Assembly (NCBI RefSeq): GCF_013204885.1
Contig: NZ_JABMKX010000020.1
Span: 1-64,000 of the forward strand
Direction of reading: 5' to 3'
DNA: 64,000 nt
Source of the DNA: Paenibacillus tritici
Lineage (GTDB): Bacteria > Bacillota > Bacilli > Paenibacillales > Paenibacillaceae
The notes under the pieces are model-generated. The model had not been told where the DNA came from. It did no database searches and saw only the letters and a list, made by a program, of their open reading frames with translations. Shown piece after piece: positions 33,656-41,684 of the stretch. Each line of letters opens with the position of its first letter. The first letter of the stretch is position 1. A program made the position numbers and the translations under genes.

Positions 33656-34278
33656 TAAGGGTTATGGAGCTTCTCATATCCGATTGAGGTGCGCGGGCCA
33701 TGTCCGGGATAGACTTTCACTTCTTCATCCAGCCGGTACAGCTTGCCGCGGATCGAATCGAACAGATCACGCTCTCTGCCGCCCGGCAGATCGGTACGTC
33801 CGACTCCCATTTTGAACAATACATCGCCGGAAAATAAATCATTGCCGCACAGAAAGCTGACGCTTCCCGGGGAATGCCCGGGCGTATGCAGCACCCGGAA
33901 AGTCAGTCCGAGCAGGTTCAGCACCTGGCCTTCCGCCAGATCGTATTCTGCCGGATCTGTGCTGACAGGCGGGGTAGTATCAGGCCACATCAGCGAGCCG
34001 TTCAGCTTCGGGCTGCCCAGCCACTCGCTCTCCAAAGGATGAAGATATACCGGGCATTTCTTGGCTTTGCGGACCTCATCCAGCCCGGCAATATGGTCGA
34101 AATGGGCATGGGTCAGCAGAATCGCCTCTATCTCCATACCTTCAGCAGCACGGAGAAGTGCGGCCGGGTTCGCGCCCGGATCAATAATCACACCCTTAGC
34201 CGGATCTGCCCCTGTTAGAAGATAAGCATTGGTCTGGAGTGCCCCCAGATTATAAGAACGAATATTCAGCATCGGCAT
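33643..34278 (-). CDS. MBL-fold metallo-hydrolase (glyoxalase II-like)
   Basis: 211-residue cytoplasmic hydrolase with the binuclear metal site of the metallo-beta-lactamase fold. Visible are LTHAHFDHIAGLDEV (HxHxDH), HTPGHSPGSVSF, LFSGDVLFKMGVGRTDLPGG with the bridging Asp, and VYPGHGPRTSIGYEK. It is of the YqgX/hydroxyacyl-glutathione-hydrolase-like kind; many such proteins in Firmicutes act on bacillithiol or sulphur conjugates, but the substrate is not shown here. Its ATG overlaps the stop of the previous gene by one base (TAATG). Its 3' end lies in a repeat element. Confidence 0.88.
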   Translation of the reverse strand: MPMLNIRSYNLGALQTNAYLLTGADPAKGVIIDPGANPAALLRAAEGMEIEAILLTHAHFDHIAGLDEVRKAKKCPVYLHPLESEWLGSPKLNGSLMWPDTTPPVSTDPAEYDLAEGQVLNLLGLTFRVLHTPGHSPGSVSFLCGNDLFSGDVLFKMGVGRTDLPGGRERDLFDSIRGKLYRLDEEVKVYPGHGPRTSIGYEKLHNPYVQV

Positions 34279-34844
34279 TAGAATCCGGAGATCAGGCTGC
34301 GCAGCTCTTTGACAATAACTGCGTGTGATTCCGTTCCTTCTCCGTAGGCTTGCCCCATAGCTTTGCGCACTTCGGTAATTTTGCTGTCATAATCCGCAGC
34401 TTCACGGTCCGGGTTCTCCCGTTTGAATTCTCTCATCAGTGACTGCACATGCTCGGGACGCGGTCCCCAATGGCCCAGCACATAGCCGCCGGTATCGGCA
34501 AAGATCACAACAGGCACGGAACGTCCGCCCATGGTCAGGAAGTTGTCCATCAGATCCAGGTTTTCTTCCAGAATCAATACTTCAGTCTTCATGCCAGCCG
34601 TCTCCAAAATCCGGAATACAACAGGGACATTACGGACGACATCTCCGCACCAGTCGGCAGCCAGAATCAGCACACGCAGATCATCCCGGTGATTCAGGCT
34701 CTCGAAATATTCGCGGTCACTCTCGTCTTCCCAGGTGAACTTCTCATACCAGGATTCAAAGGCCTGCTGGTTCTTCGTCATGCCTTCCACGAACTGGCGC
34801 GGAGTCAGGCCTTGGCCAAATTTGGAGGCTACATTCTGCTTCAT
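34278..34844 (-). CDS. Thioredoxin-fold protein with single active-site cysteine
   Basis: 188-residue cytoplasmic protein with a thioredoxin-like core (RVLILAADWCGDVVRNVPVVFRIL, then GGRSVPVVIFADTGGYVLGHWGPRP). The active site reads WCGDVV, so only the first Cys of the usual CxxC is present, as in Thioredoxin_9-type proteins. The cis-Pro loop (SVPVV) is intact. A monothiol redox or thiol-transfer role is plausible but unproven. It is coupled by overlapping start/stop codons to the DedA gene before it (ATGA) and the MBL gene after it. Confidence 0.8.
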   Translation of the reverse strand: MKQNVASKFGQGLTPRQFVEGMTKNQQAFESWYEKFTWEDESDREYFESLNHRDDLRVLILAADWCGDVVRNVPVVFRILETAGMKTEVLILEENLDLMDNFLTMGGRSVPVVIFADTGGYVLGHWGPRPEHVQSLMREFKRENPDREAADYDSKITEVRKAMGQAYGEGTESHAVIVKELRSLISGF

Positions 34845-35455
34845 ACTGCACTACCCTTCTTCTTGGATTTGTACCACTTGAACAGGAAATACAGAACAAT
34901 GACCGCAATAGCGCCAAGAATAATCTCATGGGTATACTTGGCTGCGACCTCATCAATGGTCTTCCACTTGTCTCCGAGCGTGTACCCCAGATATACAAAC
35001 AATGCGCTCCACGGAATCACTGCAAGTGTAGTCAAAAAAGTGAACTTACCCAGCGGCATGCGGGAGATCCCGGCTGGAACGGATATCGCATGGCGGACAA
35101 CCGGAATAAAGCGGGCCGTAAAGATTACACCGGTCCCGTACTTTTGAAACCATTCTTCGGAGTGATCAATGTGTTTTTTGGAGATAAAAATATACTTCCC
35201 GTATTTCTCCAGCACAGGCCTGCCGCCATAACGGCCGATCCAATAGACAAAGATCTGGGCAATGACTCCCCCCACTGTACCAAATAGAACAGCGCCGAAA
35301 TAATTAATATCGCCTTGGGAGACCAAATAACCGCCAAAAGCCAGCACAATCTCACTTGGAATGACTTCGATCATCAGGCCGATCATAATCCCAAAGTAAC
35401 CCAGGGACTGAATCCATTCAAACAACTGCGAAATGATATCAGATATAAAATGCAA
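34841..35455 (-). CDS. DedA-family membrane protein
   Basis: 204-residue polytopic protein of the DedA/SNARE-associated superfamily, linked to lipid (undecaprenyl phosphate or phospholipid) flipping and proton-motive-force homeostasis. Features are MIGLMIEVIPSEIVLAFGGYL, GTVGGVIAQIFVYWIGRYGGRPVLEKYGKY, FTARFIPVVRHAISVPAGISRMPLGKF and a basic C-terminus KWYKSKKKGS. The F.aRFiP.vR motif is complete. The start is a TTG preceded by GGAGGAGAG. It heads the operon DedA, thioredoxin-like, MBL. Confidence 0.88.
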   Translation of the reverse strand: MHFISDIISQLFEWIQSLGYFGIMIGLMIEVIPSEIVLAFGGYLVSQGDINYFGAVLFGTVGGVIAQIFVYWIGRYGGRPVLEKYGKYIFISKKHIDHSEEWFQKYGTGVIFTARFIPVVRHAISVPAGISRMPLGKFTFLTTLAVIPWSALFVYLGYTLGDKWKTIDEVAAKYTHEIILGAIAVIVLYFLFKWYKSKKKGSAV

Positions 35456-35693
35456 CTGCAGCTCTCCTCCCGTGTATTGCGTAATCAGCCCGGTACTCTG
35501 CTGGCAGAATCCAAAGCCTCGTCCGCTCTATGTATCCAGCTTCTCCTAGCCTATTCTAGCATATGCAGGCTTACGACTTCTACTTATGGGAAATAGCATT
35601 AGAGCTTCACGGTACTTGAAGAGTGCTCGGCTGGTTTCTGGAATTGACGGGTACGGGCAAACGGGAACCCCACTCTGACACGGAGGGTGAATC

Positions 35694-35840
35694 ATGATGA
35701 AGGATTTCAAATGGAAATGGCAGGACACGCTGATTGTAATCTTGCTGTCCGTGATCGGAAAGTTCATGCCGAAGATCAGGGACAACTACTTCACGGGTGT
35801 CCGTTACTCTTGGCTGATCTCACGGAGAATTAAGGCCTGA
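35694..35840 (+). CDS. 48-residue SdpI-like remnant or miniprotein
   Basis: An intact ORF of 48 codons with the ribosome site CGGAGGG 8 bases before ATG. It has one hydrophobic segment (TLIVILLSVIGKFMP) followed by KIRDNYFTGVRYSW. This resembles the end of SdpI-family immunity or DUF1648-SdpI proteins, which read about G(K/N)(F/Y)(L/M)PKI..NYF.GIRTPW. The rest of the family is missing, and the sequence ends five residues after ISRR. It is either a decayed gene end with a new start or a real small membrane protein. The tail is close to, but does not overlap, the convergent gene that ends at 35849. Confidence 0.55.
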   Translation: MMKDFKWKWQDTLIVILLSVIGKFMPKIRDNYFTGVRYSWLISRRIKA

Positions 35841-35848
35841 GGCCCTGC

Positions 35849-38464
35849 TCATAACTTCATCTCTAGTGAGTGCTGCAGGCTCCTTAACCGAAGGGATACT
35901 GCTTCGGCTTGCGGATAGATTACGAAGCTCCGGTCATTATGCTGCTGCCCTCTGCTGTACTCCTGGCTGGCAAGCAGCCTGTATTGCCGCAGCAGCTCCA
36001 GCCCGGCGGTTGCGCTGTCTGCCGCCCTGTGTCTGTCCCCTTCCGCGAAGCTCCGCTCGCCCAGATTAAGCATGCCCTTCAATGCCGCCAGACGTTTGGC
36101 GGCATTGAACTTATCCGCCTGCAAACTGCGGCGGACCCAGTACAGCGCCTCGCCCGGATCGCTGCCCTGCAAATACCGTGCGGCAAGCTCCCAGTGAAGG
36201 GCTGCATCTCCCGGGGAGAACTGCAAACTGTGCAGCAGCAGGTCAATCCCCTGCTCCTGGCCGAGCAGCCGTGATAAAGTGACAGCCGTCATCGGCTCTC
36301 TGGGATTCCACTTCAGCGATTGCTGTAACAGCGCTAGTTGTGACGCGGGACCATGTGCGCGGATAGCCTGCTTGTACAAAGATTCTCCTCTAAAGCCCTG
36401 ATAAGAAATGCTGCTGAACATGAAGGCCAGTCCGCAAAGAACTGTCATTCCTGCATAGGTCCATGACCGCTGCAGCAGCATTCGTTGCCGGGCAAGGGGT
36501 GTGCAGAGGTTATATGCATTCCGGTTGAGGGAACGGCCCTGGAATGAAACAGAAGCATCTGGAACTCCCGGTTCCATACCAGGCCGTTCAGCAGCAAACG
36601 TATCAGCGGGGTAGACTGGCTTACCTGTTGCTTCTGCAAGTGCCCGTGCAGGCAGCAGGAACAGCAGCAGCCAGAGCAGGCCATAACTCCAGTCGAAATC
36701 GACTGCGCTATGCAGGATTAGAACCAGCAGAGGCGGCAACAGGCGCGGGGATGCCTTGACTACCAGCCAGCCTGCCGCCAGCAGCAGCAGGAGGACGGCC
36801 GCCAGACCTGCGATCCCCAGATTCAGCAGGATGTCGAGATAGCCGCTGTGCACCTGGCTGCCTACATAGGGGCGGGACTGGGCGGCGAGGTACGAATGCC
36901 GCCAGGTCTCACCCCCGCGCCCCAGCCAGGGCGCCTCCGCCGCGAGCTTCCAGGCATCGCGGTAGAACAGTGCGCGCGCGTCAGCCGTCGGTGACGAACC
37001 GGTAATCCGCGCGCGTACCAGCAGGAGGACGGCGCTGCCCGCCGCCGTCCAGGCCCCCGCCGCCAGCGCCAGCAGGGCGGCGGGGTGCTTGCCCGCCGCG
37101 CGGCTGACGCGGCGGTGCAGCCATAGGCCGGCCAGCCACGCGCCGGCCCAGAGCCCGGCCAGCAGCAGCAGGCCGGGCATTGGCTCTGCCGCCAGCCCGG
37201 AGCGGGCCAGCTGGCGGTAGAGCAGCGCCGCCGCTGCCGCGGGCGCGGCGCCGGTGATGAGAAGCGGCACGAACAGCTGCCGCTTCCAGAGAAGGGCTGC
37301 GGCACCGGCGGCAGCCGCAGCCAGCCATGCGCCGCGCGACTCGCTGAGCAGCAGCGCGGCGGCGTACGGGAACAGCGGCAGCAGGCGCGCCGCTGTCCGC
37401 ATTAGCTCTGCGGTCCGGCGCCACGCGCGCTCCGCTCTGCCAGCTATAGCGGTCTCACCCGCGCTGCTTACCGCTTCACCCTCCGCTTCACCGCTAGCTA
37501 TGTTCTCCTGCTCCACTCTGCTTACCGCTCCACGGGATGCTCCGTCCTCTCCCTCTGTGCCCTCTTCTCTGCGTACGGTTCCCGAAGGGCCCGTCAGCCT
37601 GAAGCCATACGCCGCAGCGAATAATCTTTCCAGCAGATACACAGCCATCACCGCGCCAAAGGCATTCGGATACTGGAGCAGCCCGGCCAGCCGGGCACCG
37701 GTAGCACTGACCTCCGGCGACTGGCTGTAGGCTACAGAGTAGGGAATCGGTAGTCCTCCACATACCGCCAATAAGGCAGACAGGCTGATCACGAGGCCCA
37801 GCAGATGCCAGACCGCGGCAAGAAGAGCTCCTCCCCGACGCGTTCCCGCCGCAAGTACAGCGAATAGAGCAAAGCTGGCGTAGAATCCCCAGCGCAGCAA
37901 TTCATTCCATGTTCCCTGCGAGGATAGGGGGCCACGGAGAGCATGAACTGCATATAGAATACAGATGACCATGCAGCAGCCCGGCAACAACCATACAATC
38001 GCTTTTAACCTCCTAACTCTGCTCACGCTGCCATCCAACACTCGCCCGCTCCCTGACACTGCCTCAACTGCTGCCCGCGTCATCGCGGCCCTCCCGGCAC
38101 GATCTGCCACCAACCGCCCACTCCCGGCTAACCTCTCAGCTTCAGCTATTCCCCTCTTTACGGGACCTCCAGTCTCTCCCTTCACACTCCCTCCGGCCAG
38201 TGCCCGTACGGTCTCCCCCTTCCCTGCCAGCTTCCCCTTCAGCTTCAGCTTCCGCATTTCCCAGCTGGAGGCAGCATAGAGGACAAGCCCTCCTAAGGTA
38301 AGAACTCCGCACAGCGCATACCATCCAGTCAAGAAGAGATACATTTCCCCTACAAAAAAGAATCCCCGCAGCATACAGGCCGCAGCCCCCGCTGCTATCA
38401 GTGCCAAACCGCAACCCAGCGTGACCGCCATTCCCCCGTATTGCCGAAACCGATTGATCTGCAT
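35849..38464 (-). CDS. O-antigen ligase-like polytopic membrane protein with C-terminal TPR-like region
   Basis: 871-residue membrane protein with many hydrophobic helices. The Wzy/WaaL-type core is recognised by SESRGAWLAAAAAGAAALLW and by ARALFYRDAWKLAAEAPWLGRGGETWRHSY with QVHSGYLDILLNLGIAG. Such proteins polymerise or ligate surface glycans, or glycosylate proteins, with an undecaprenyl-linked donor. The C-terminal 200 residues contain repeated helical pairs such as LALLQQSLKWNPREPMTAVTL and AALHWELAARYLQGSDPGEAL (TPR-like). Two long charged Gly/Ala/Glu-rich insertions, near 75-150 and 290-345, break the membrane core. The gene is unusually GC-rich near 37.0-37.3 kb compared with its flanks. 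ATG has AGGAG-type spacing. Confidence 0.75.
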   Translation of the reverse strand: MQINRFRQYGGMAVTLGCGLALIAAGAAACMLRGFFFVGEMYLFLTGWYALCGVLTLGGLVLYAASSWEMRKLKLKGKLAGKGETVRALAGGSVKGETGGPVKRGIAEAERLAGSGRLVADRAGRAAMTRAAVEAVSGSGRVLDGSVSRVRRLKAIVWLLPGCCMVICILYAVHALRGPLSSQGTWNELLRWGFYASFALFAVLAAGTRRGGALLAAVWHLLGLVISLSALLAVCGGLPIPYSVAYSQSPEVSATGARLAGLLQYPNAFGAVMAVYLLERLFAAAYGFRLTGPSGTVRREEGTEGEDGASRGAVSRVEQENIASGEAEGEAVSSAGETAIAGRAERAWRRTAELMRTAARLLPLFPYAAALLLSESRGAWLAAAAAGAAALLWKRQLFVPLLITGAAPAAAAALLYRQLARSGLAAEPMPGLLLLAGLWAGAWLAGLWLHRRVSRAAGKHPAALLALAAGAWTAAGSAVLLLVRARITGSSPTADARALFYRDAWKLAAEAPWLGRGGETWRHSYLAAQSRPYVGSQVHSGYLDILLNLGIAGLAAVLLLLLAAGWLVVKASPRLLPPLLVLILHSAVDFDWSYGLLWLLLFLLPARALAEATGKPVYPADTFAAERPGMEPGVPDASVSFQGRSLNRNAYNLCTPLARQRMLLQRSWTYAGMTVLCGLAFMFSSISYQGFRGESLYKQAIRAHGPASQLALLQQSLKWNPREPMTAVTLSRLLGQEQGIDLLLHSLQFSPGDAALHWELAARYLQGSDPGEALYWVRRSLQADKFNAAKRLAALKGMLNLGERSFAEGDRHRAADSATAGLELLRQYRLLASQEYSRGQQHNDRSFVIYPQAEAVSLRLRSLQHSLEMKL

Positions 38465-38944
38465 TCCTAAATCTCCTATTCCTCTTGTTGCTTACAGTCT
38501 GCCCATATCTATAGCAATGCAAAAGAAAATGGCTATATAAACCGCATTTAAGCGTCTATGATTGGAGAAATAAACGCTTAAGGGAGATAAACACATTGGG
38601 GGAGATAACGCTTAAGAGAAGGACTCGTAGTCAGGCAGGATAAGTCAACGTGACTATTCAAAATGTTGCAAGTATTGCAGCTTTGATTCAGATATACCCG
38701 GGTGTCCAGATGGATTGTTGCACAAAATACAAGAATAGTTCCATAAACCGGCTTAGGGGAGTGGAAATGCTGCATTTTGTGCAACAACCCCAACCAGAGG
38801 GCGGCGTAGTGAAGGAAATGCTGCATTTTGTGCAACAATCCCGATCAGGTGGCGGCGTAATGACGGAGATGCTGCATTTGAGGCAGGATTTCAAATAGAA
38901 TTTTAAATAGGATTTTAATTTGAGCATCACATTGAGCATTCACA
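38465..38944. other. Gene-poor stretch with inverted and tandem repeats
   Basis: About 540 bases lie between two start/stop codons here. The right half holds a repeat patch (see 38714-38880). Short frames on both strands (for example 38650-38898 plus) simply translate the repeats and lack ribosome sites. No promoter or RNA gene could be supported. Confidence 0.6.
38714..38880. repeat. Repeat patch: 15-base inverted copy plus tandem units with ATTTTGTGCAACAA
   Basis: ATTGTTGCACAAAAT at 38714-38728 is the exact reverse complement of 38825-38839, and 14 bases of it match 38774-38787. The direct copies sit in units of about 51 bases (38761-38808, 38809-38859, and a decayed third from 38860) that share GGAAATGCTGCATTTTGTGC and GGCGGCGTA. 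Because 51 is a multiple of three, a plus frame reads EMLHFVQQ twice and EMLHL once. It could fold as a large hairpin or be a decayed mobile fragment. Confidence 0.75.
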
Positions 38945-38976
38945 CAAAAAAACAGCCGCCCCCATAGGGAGCAGCC
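38945..38976 (-). terminator. Terminator of the methyltransferase gene
   Basis: On the minus strand GCTGCTCCC-TAT-GGGGGCGGC pairs over nine positions, with some G-T pairs, and is followed by seven or more T. It lies 31 bases after the stop codon at 39007. Confidence 0.8.
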
Positions 38977-39006
38977 GTTCTGTCACACACTGAACTATTA
39001 AGCTGG

Positions 39007-40200
39007 TTAATTAAGCTCCGTCTTCCCGTCGGGCAGCAGATCAGAGCAGACGCGCTCCAGATAAGGCTTGGCACCAAGAAAATCGCGGAAAGCGGTATAC
39101 TCGCGCCATTTGGCGGCGTTGTCGCCGCTGTCGCTGCGCACGGCACGTATCAGAATGTTCTTCGGCGTATGCTCCATGTCGATGAATTCCAGCAGCTGGC
39201 TGCGGTAGCCCATCAGGTCCAGCAGCTTGGCCCGGATTGCATCCGTAGCCAGGGCCGAGAACCGTTCCTTCAGGATGCCGTGTGACAGCAGCGGACTTAG
39301 TACATCACTCTGCACCTGCGCGAACAACTCATGCTGGCAGCAGGGCACCGAGAGGATGACCGATGCGCCCCAGCGTACCGCTTTCTCCAGAGCGGCATCT
39401 GTTGCTGTATCACAGGCATGCAGAGTTACGACCATGTCGACCTGATCGAGTTCATTGTAGTCGGCGATGTCACCGACCAGGAAACGCAGACGGTCATAGC
39501 CCAGCTTGGCAGCGAGCGCACCGCAATGCTCAATGACGTCCGCCTTCAGGTCAAGACCGACTATATTCAGCTCCCGCTGCTCACGGACGGCCAGATAATG
39601 ATACAGGGCAAAGGTCAAATAGGATTTGCCGCAGCCAAAATCAACAATCGTCAGCGGACGTCCTGTCGGCAGATCGCCGAGCACATCCTGGACCATCTCC
39701 AGGAACCGGTTGATCTGGCGGAACTTGTCATACTTCTTGGCCAGCACCTTGCCTTCGCTGTTCATAATGCCAAGCTCCACCAGAAACGGCACCGGCTCGC
39801 CCTCGTCCAGTACATACTGCTTCCGGCGGTTATGGGCCAGATCCGGAGCTTCCTGTTTGCTGGCTGATTTGGTCAGAATGGACACCTTGTATTTTTTGCT
39901 GATCAGCACCTGGTAGTCGGCACTGGCGGTACACAGCAGGCCTTGGCGGAAGGTCTCCCGCAGCAAAGACAGCATTTCTTCTGCGGCATTCTCTGCGGGA
40001 ATGTTGCGGTGTTCCACCTTGGGGCCGATATAGTAGGCAAACTGATAATGCAGCTTCCCTTTTAACTCAACAGGTTTGATCTGTACTTTACTGTAGGCGG
40101 TCTCGCCCTTGCTGCGCAGCTGGCTTAAAGTAGCTGTAATCAGCGTACGGCCGGTAATCACTTGCTCGATCAATTCTTTCAAAGCTTCCACTGGGTACAT
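39007..40200 (-). CDS. SAM-dependent methyltransferase (METTL25/PF13679-like)
   Basis: 397-residue protein with a poorly conserved N-terminal half and a Rossmann methyltransferase domain (about 190-360). TIVDFGCGKSYLTFALYHYLAV is the SAM-binding motif I, NIVGLDLKADVIEHCGALAAKLG motif II, LVGDIADYN motif III, and VVTLHACDTATDAALEKAVRWGASVILSVPCCQHEL the catalytic half. The pattern HACDTATD...VPCCQHE is typical of the METTL25/RRNAD1-like family. The substrate is unknown, perhaps RNA or a cofactor. It has its own terminator and no linked partner. Confidence 0.85.
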   Translation of the reverse strand: MYPVEALKELIEQVITGRTLITATLSQLRSKGETAYSKVQIKPVELKGKLHYQFAYYIGPKVEHRNIPAENAAEEMLSLLRETFRQGLLCTASADYQVLISKKYKVSILTKSASKQEAPDLAHNRRKQYVLDEGEPVPFLVELGIMNSEGKVLAKKYDKFRQINRFLEMVQDVLGDLPTGRPLTIVDFGCGKSYLTFALYHYLAVREQRELNIVGLDLKADVIEHCGALAAKLGYDRLRFLVGDIADYNELDQVDMVVTLHACDTATDAALEKAVRWGASVILSVPCCQHELFAQVQSDVLSPLLSHGILKERFSALATDAIRAKLLDLMGYRSQLLEFIDMEHTPKNILIRAVRSDSGDNAAKWREYTAFRDFLGAKPYLERVCSDLLPDGKTELN

Positions 40201-40247
40201 CCCACTTTCGGGTTTATAAAATAGAGCACGGTGTCTCCTGAATATCG

Positions 40248-40910
40248 TTATATTATAGCACTAACCGTCAGCTTGCTCCATTCCTCCGCGCCCTGCTGCA
40301 CTTCCTCCAGAGGAAGACCGCCCTCGGCTAACTGCTCCGGACTCAACAGCAGCAGCCGTCCGTACAGCTCCCTGCCCTCCTCTGCAACATTCTCCCCATG
40401 CTCCCAGAGCCGGTACAGACTGTTCTCTGCTTTGGCATACCGTCCCATGGATTCCTGGTAGGCCATCAGCAGCCGCTCTGTTTTGGCCGGCAGGCGGTAC
40501 GGCTCCACTTCCTCCAGCAGCTCATTGATCTCTTCCGTCATATTTAGCAGCTCCCGGTCGGCACCATGCAGATCCGCATACAAAAACAGGTGGAGCGAGC
40601 GCATCGCCCTGAACAAAGCCTGATCCTGCTCCCCTTTGGCCGTGTAGATTCCGCCTTCCTCTTTCAGCAGCCGGGCTACCCCTTGCAGCTTATCCGCTTC
40701 CAGCACCCCGCCGAGACGAAACATATCAATAATATCCTCTACAGACAGCGAATTGAGCAGACGCGAATTCAGGCGAAAATGCCGCATCAGCAGCTCATCC
40801 ACTTCCCACAGGGCTTCTGTGGTTTTTTTATCCTGCTTCAAGGTCAGCACCTTGGCTACCATTGCCGTCATATCCTCGATCATGCGCACGATATAATCTC
40901 TCCGGAACAT
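40248..40910 (-). CDS. Uncharacterised helical protein (DUF6483-like)
   Basis: 220-residue soluble, almost all-helical protein, starting RRDYIVRMIEDMTAMVAKVLTLKQDKKTTEALWEVDELLM. The first 70 residues match the N-terminus shared by DUF6483 proteins of Paenibacillus and relatives; the rest resembles TPR-like helices. No catalytic motif is seen. AAAGGG lies upstream of the ATG. It stands 47 bases before the methyltransferase start on the same strand, and could be co-transcribed. Confidence 0.7.
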   Translation of the reverse strand: MFRRDYIVRMIEDMTAMVAKVLTLKQDKKTTEALWEVDELLMRHFRLNSRLLNSLSVEDIIDMFRLGGVLEADKLQGVARLLKEEGGIYTAKGEQDQALFRAMRSLHLFLYADLHGADRELLNMTEEINELLEEVEPYRLPAKTERLLMAYQESMGRYAKAENSLYRLWEHGENVAEEGRELYGRLLLLSPEQLAEGGLPLEEVQQGAEEWSKLTVSAII

Positions 40911-41023
40911 GTTTGCTCACCCTTTCGCCTTTGAAATCATCTTAAACCATTCCACCTGCCTGCGCCACCTGTGCACAACCCCGTTCCTCAGCAGACACTC
41001 CTGTTCACTGCTGCTGATTGTTC

Positions 41024-41053
41024 TTGACATAAAATAGCAGCCTCACATACAAT
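41024..41053 (+). promoter_or_regulatory. Sigma-A promoter of the arsR-like/MFS operon
   Basis: A perfect TTGACA (41024-41029) is followed by an 18-base spacer and TACAAT (41048-41053). It lies 65 bases before the regulator start, and the operator repeats lie just after it. Confidence 0.85.
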
Positions 41054-41062
41054 ACACATATC

Positions 41063-41098
41063 CGATCTGGAATACAGATCGTACTGTAAGACAGATCG
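41063..41098 (+). promoter_or_regulatory. Probable operator: CGATCTG/CAGATCG dyad plus a third half-site
   Basis: CGATCTG (41063-41069) and CAGATCG (41075-41081) form a perfect 7-base inverted repeat with a 5-base centre. A third CAGATCG lies at 41092-41098, exactly 17 bases after the second. It lies just after the -10 box, where a bound repressor would block transcription. The obvious binder is the regulator encoded next. Confidence 0.75.
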
Positions 41099-41117
41099 AA
41101 CTATAGGAGGAAACGTG

Positions 41118-41684
41118 ATGCCACAACCTGCTGACCCCGGGCAAAGCCCTCCGGAAGCTGCTGCTTCAAGCAAGTCTCAACTGGAAGAAAACGTCCAGCC
41201 TTTGAAGGTAACCCCGGAACAGGATAAACTGCTGGAAAGTGCCTTGCGGATTAAGATCATGCATACGCTGTCGGGGGAACCCCTCACATCCAAACAGGTT
41301 GCCGGGAAGCTGAACAAGACACCGGGGAACATCCACTACCACATCATCAAGCTCTATGAAGGCGGGCTTCTGGAGCTTGTCCGCACCGAAACGGCGGGGG
41401 GCATCATTCAGAAATTCTACCGCTCTAAGGGAACTATGTTCCGCTCGGAGCAGCTTACCGGCTTTCACTTCAGCCAAGAAGACCAGGTGGAGCATTTCAT
41501 CACCAGACTCACCCTTTCCCCCCGGGAGCTTGCGAAATTCCATCAGGAGATGATGGAGCTGATCACCGCCTGGGAATCTAAAGTTACTGCCGGCGACGAA
41601 TATGGCGTGGAAATCGTGATGGGCCGTCTGCAGTCTGCAGAGCCTGCTACTGAGCCGGATACAGATTCGGAGGTACAGAAGTAG
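41118..41684 (+). CDS. ArsR-type winged-helix regulator
   Basis: 188-residue repressor-like protein. A proline-rich N-terminus is followed by an ArsR/HTH_20-type winged helix (LLESALRIKIMHTLSGEPLTSKQVAGKLNKTPGNIHYHIIKLYEGGLLELVRTE) and a helical C-terminal part (FHQEMMELITAWESKV). No metal-binding CxC pair is present in the helix, so it may respond to organic compounds rather than metals. The frame opens at GTG 41115, but AGGAGG is 7 bases before ATG 41118. The MFS gene follows without a gap, and a clear promoter and dyad lie upstream, fitting autoregulation and control of the exporter. Confidence 0.87.
   Translation: MPQPADPGQSPPEAAASSKSQLEENVQPLKVTPEQDKLLESALRIKIMHTLSGEPLTSKQVAGKLNKTPGNIHYHIIKLYEGGLLELVRTETAGGIIQKFYRSKGTMFRSEQLTGFHFSQEDQVEHFITRLTLSPRELAKFHQEMMELITAWESKVTAGDEYGVEIVMGRLQSAEPATEPDTDSEVQK

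Noticed and set aside
38761..38880. Possible CRISPR array
   Set aside because: Only two full units plus a decayed third, and no uniform spacer separates them. No cas gene is nearby.
38650..38898. Possible 82-residue protein with EMLHFVQQ repeats
   Set aside because: No ribosome site. The repeat patch also reads through on the other strand (38578-38838), so translation is not specially supported.
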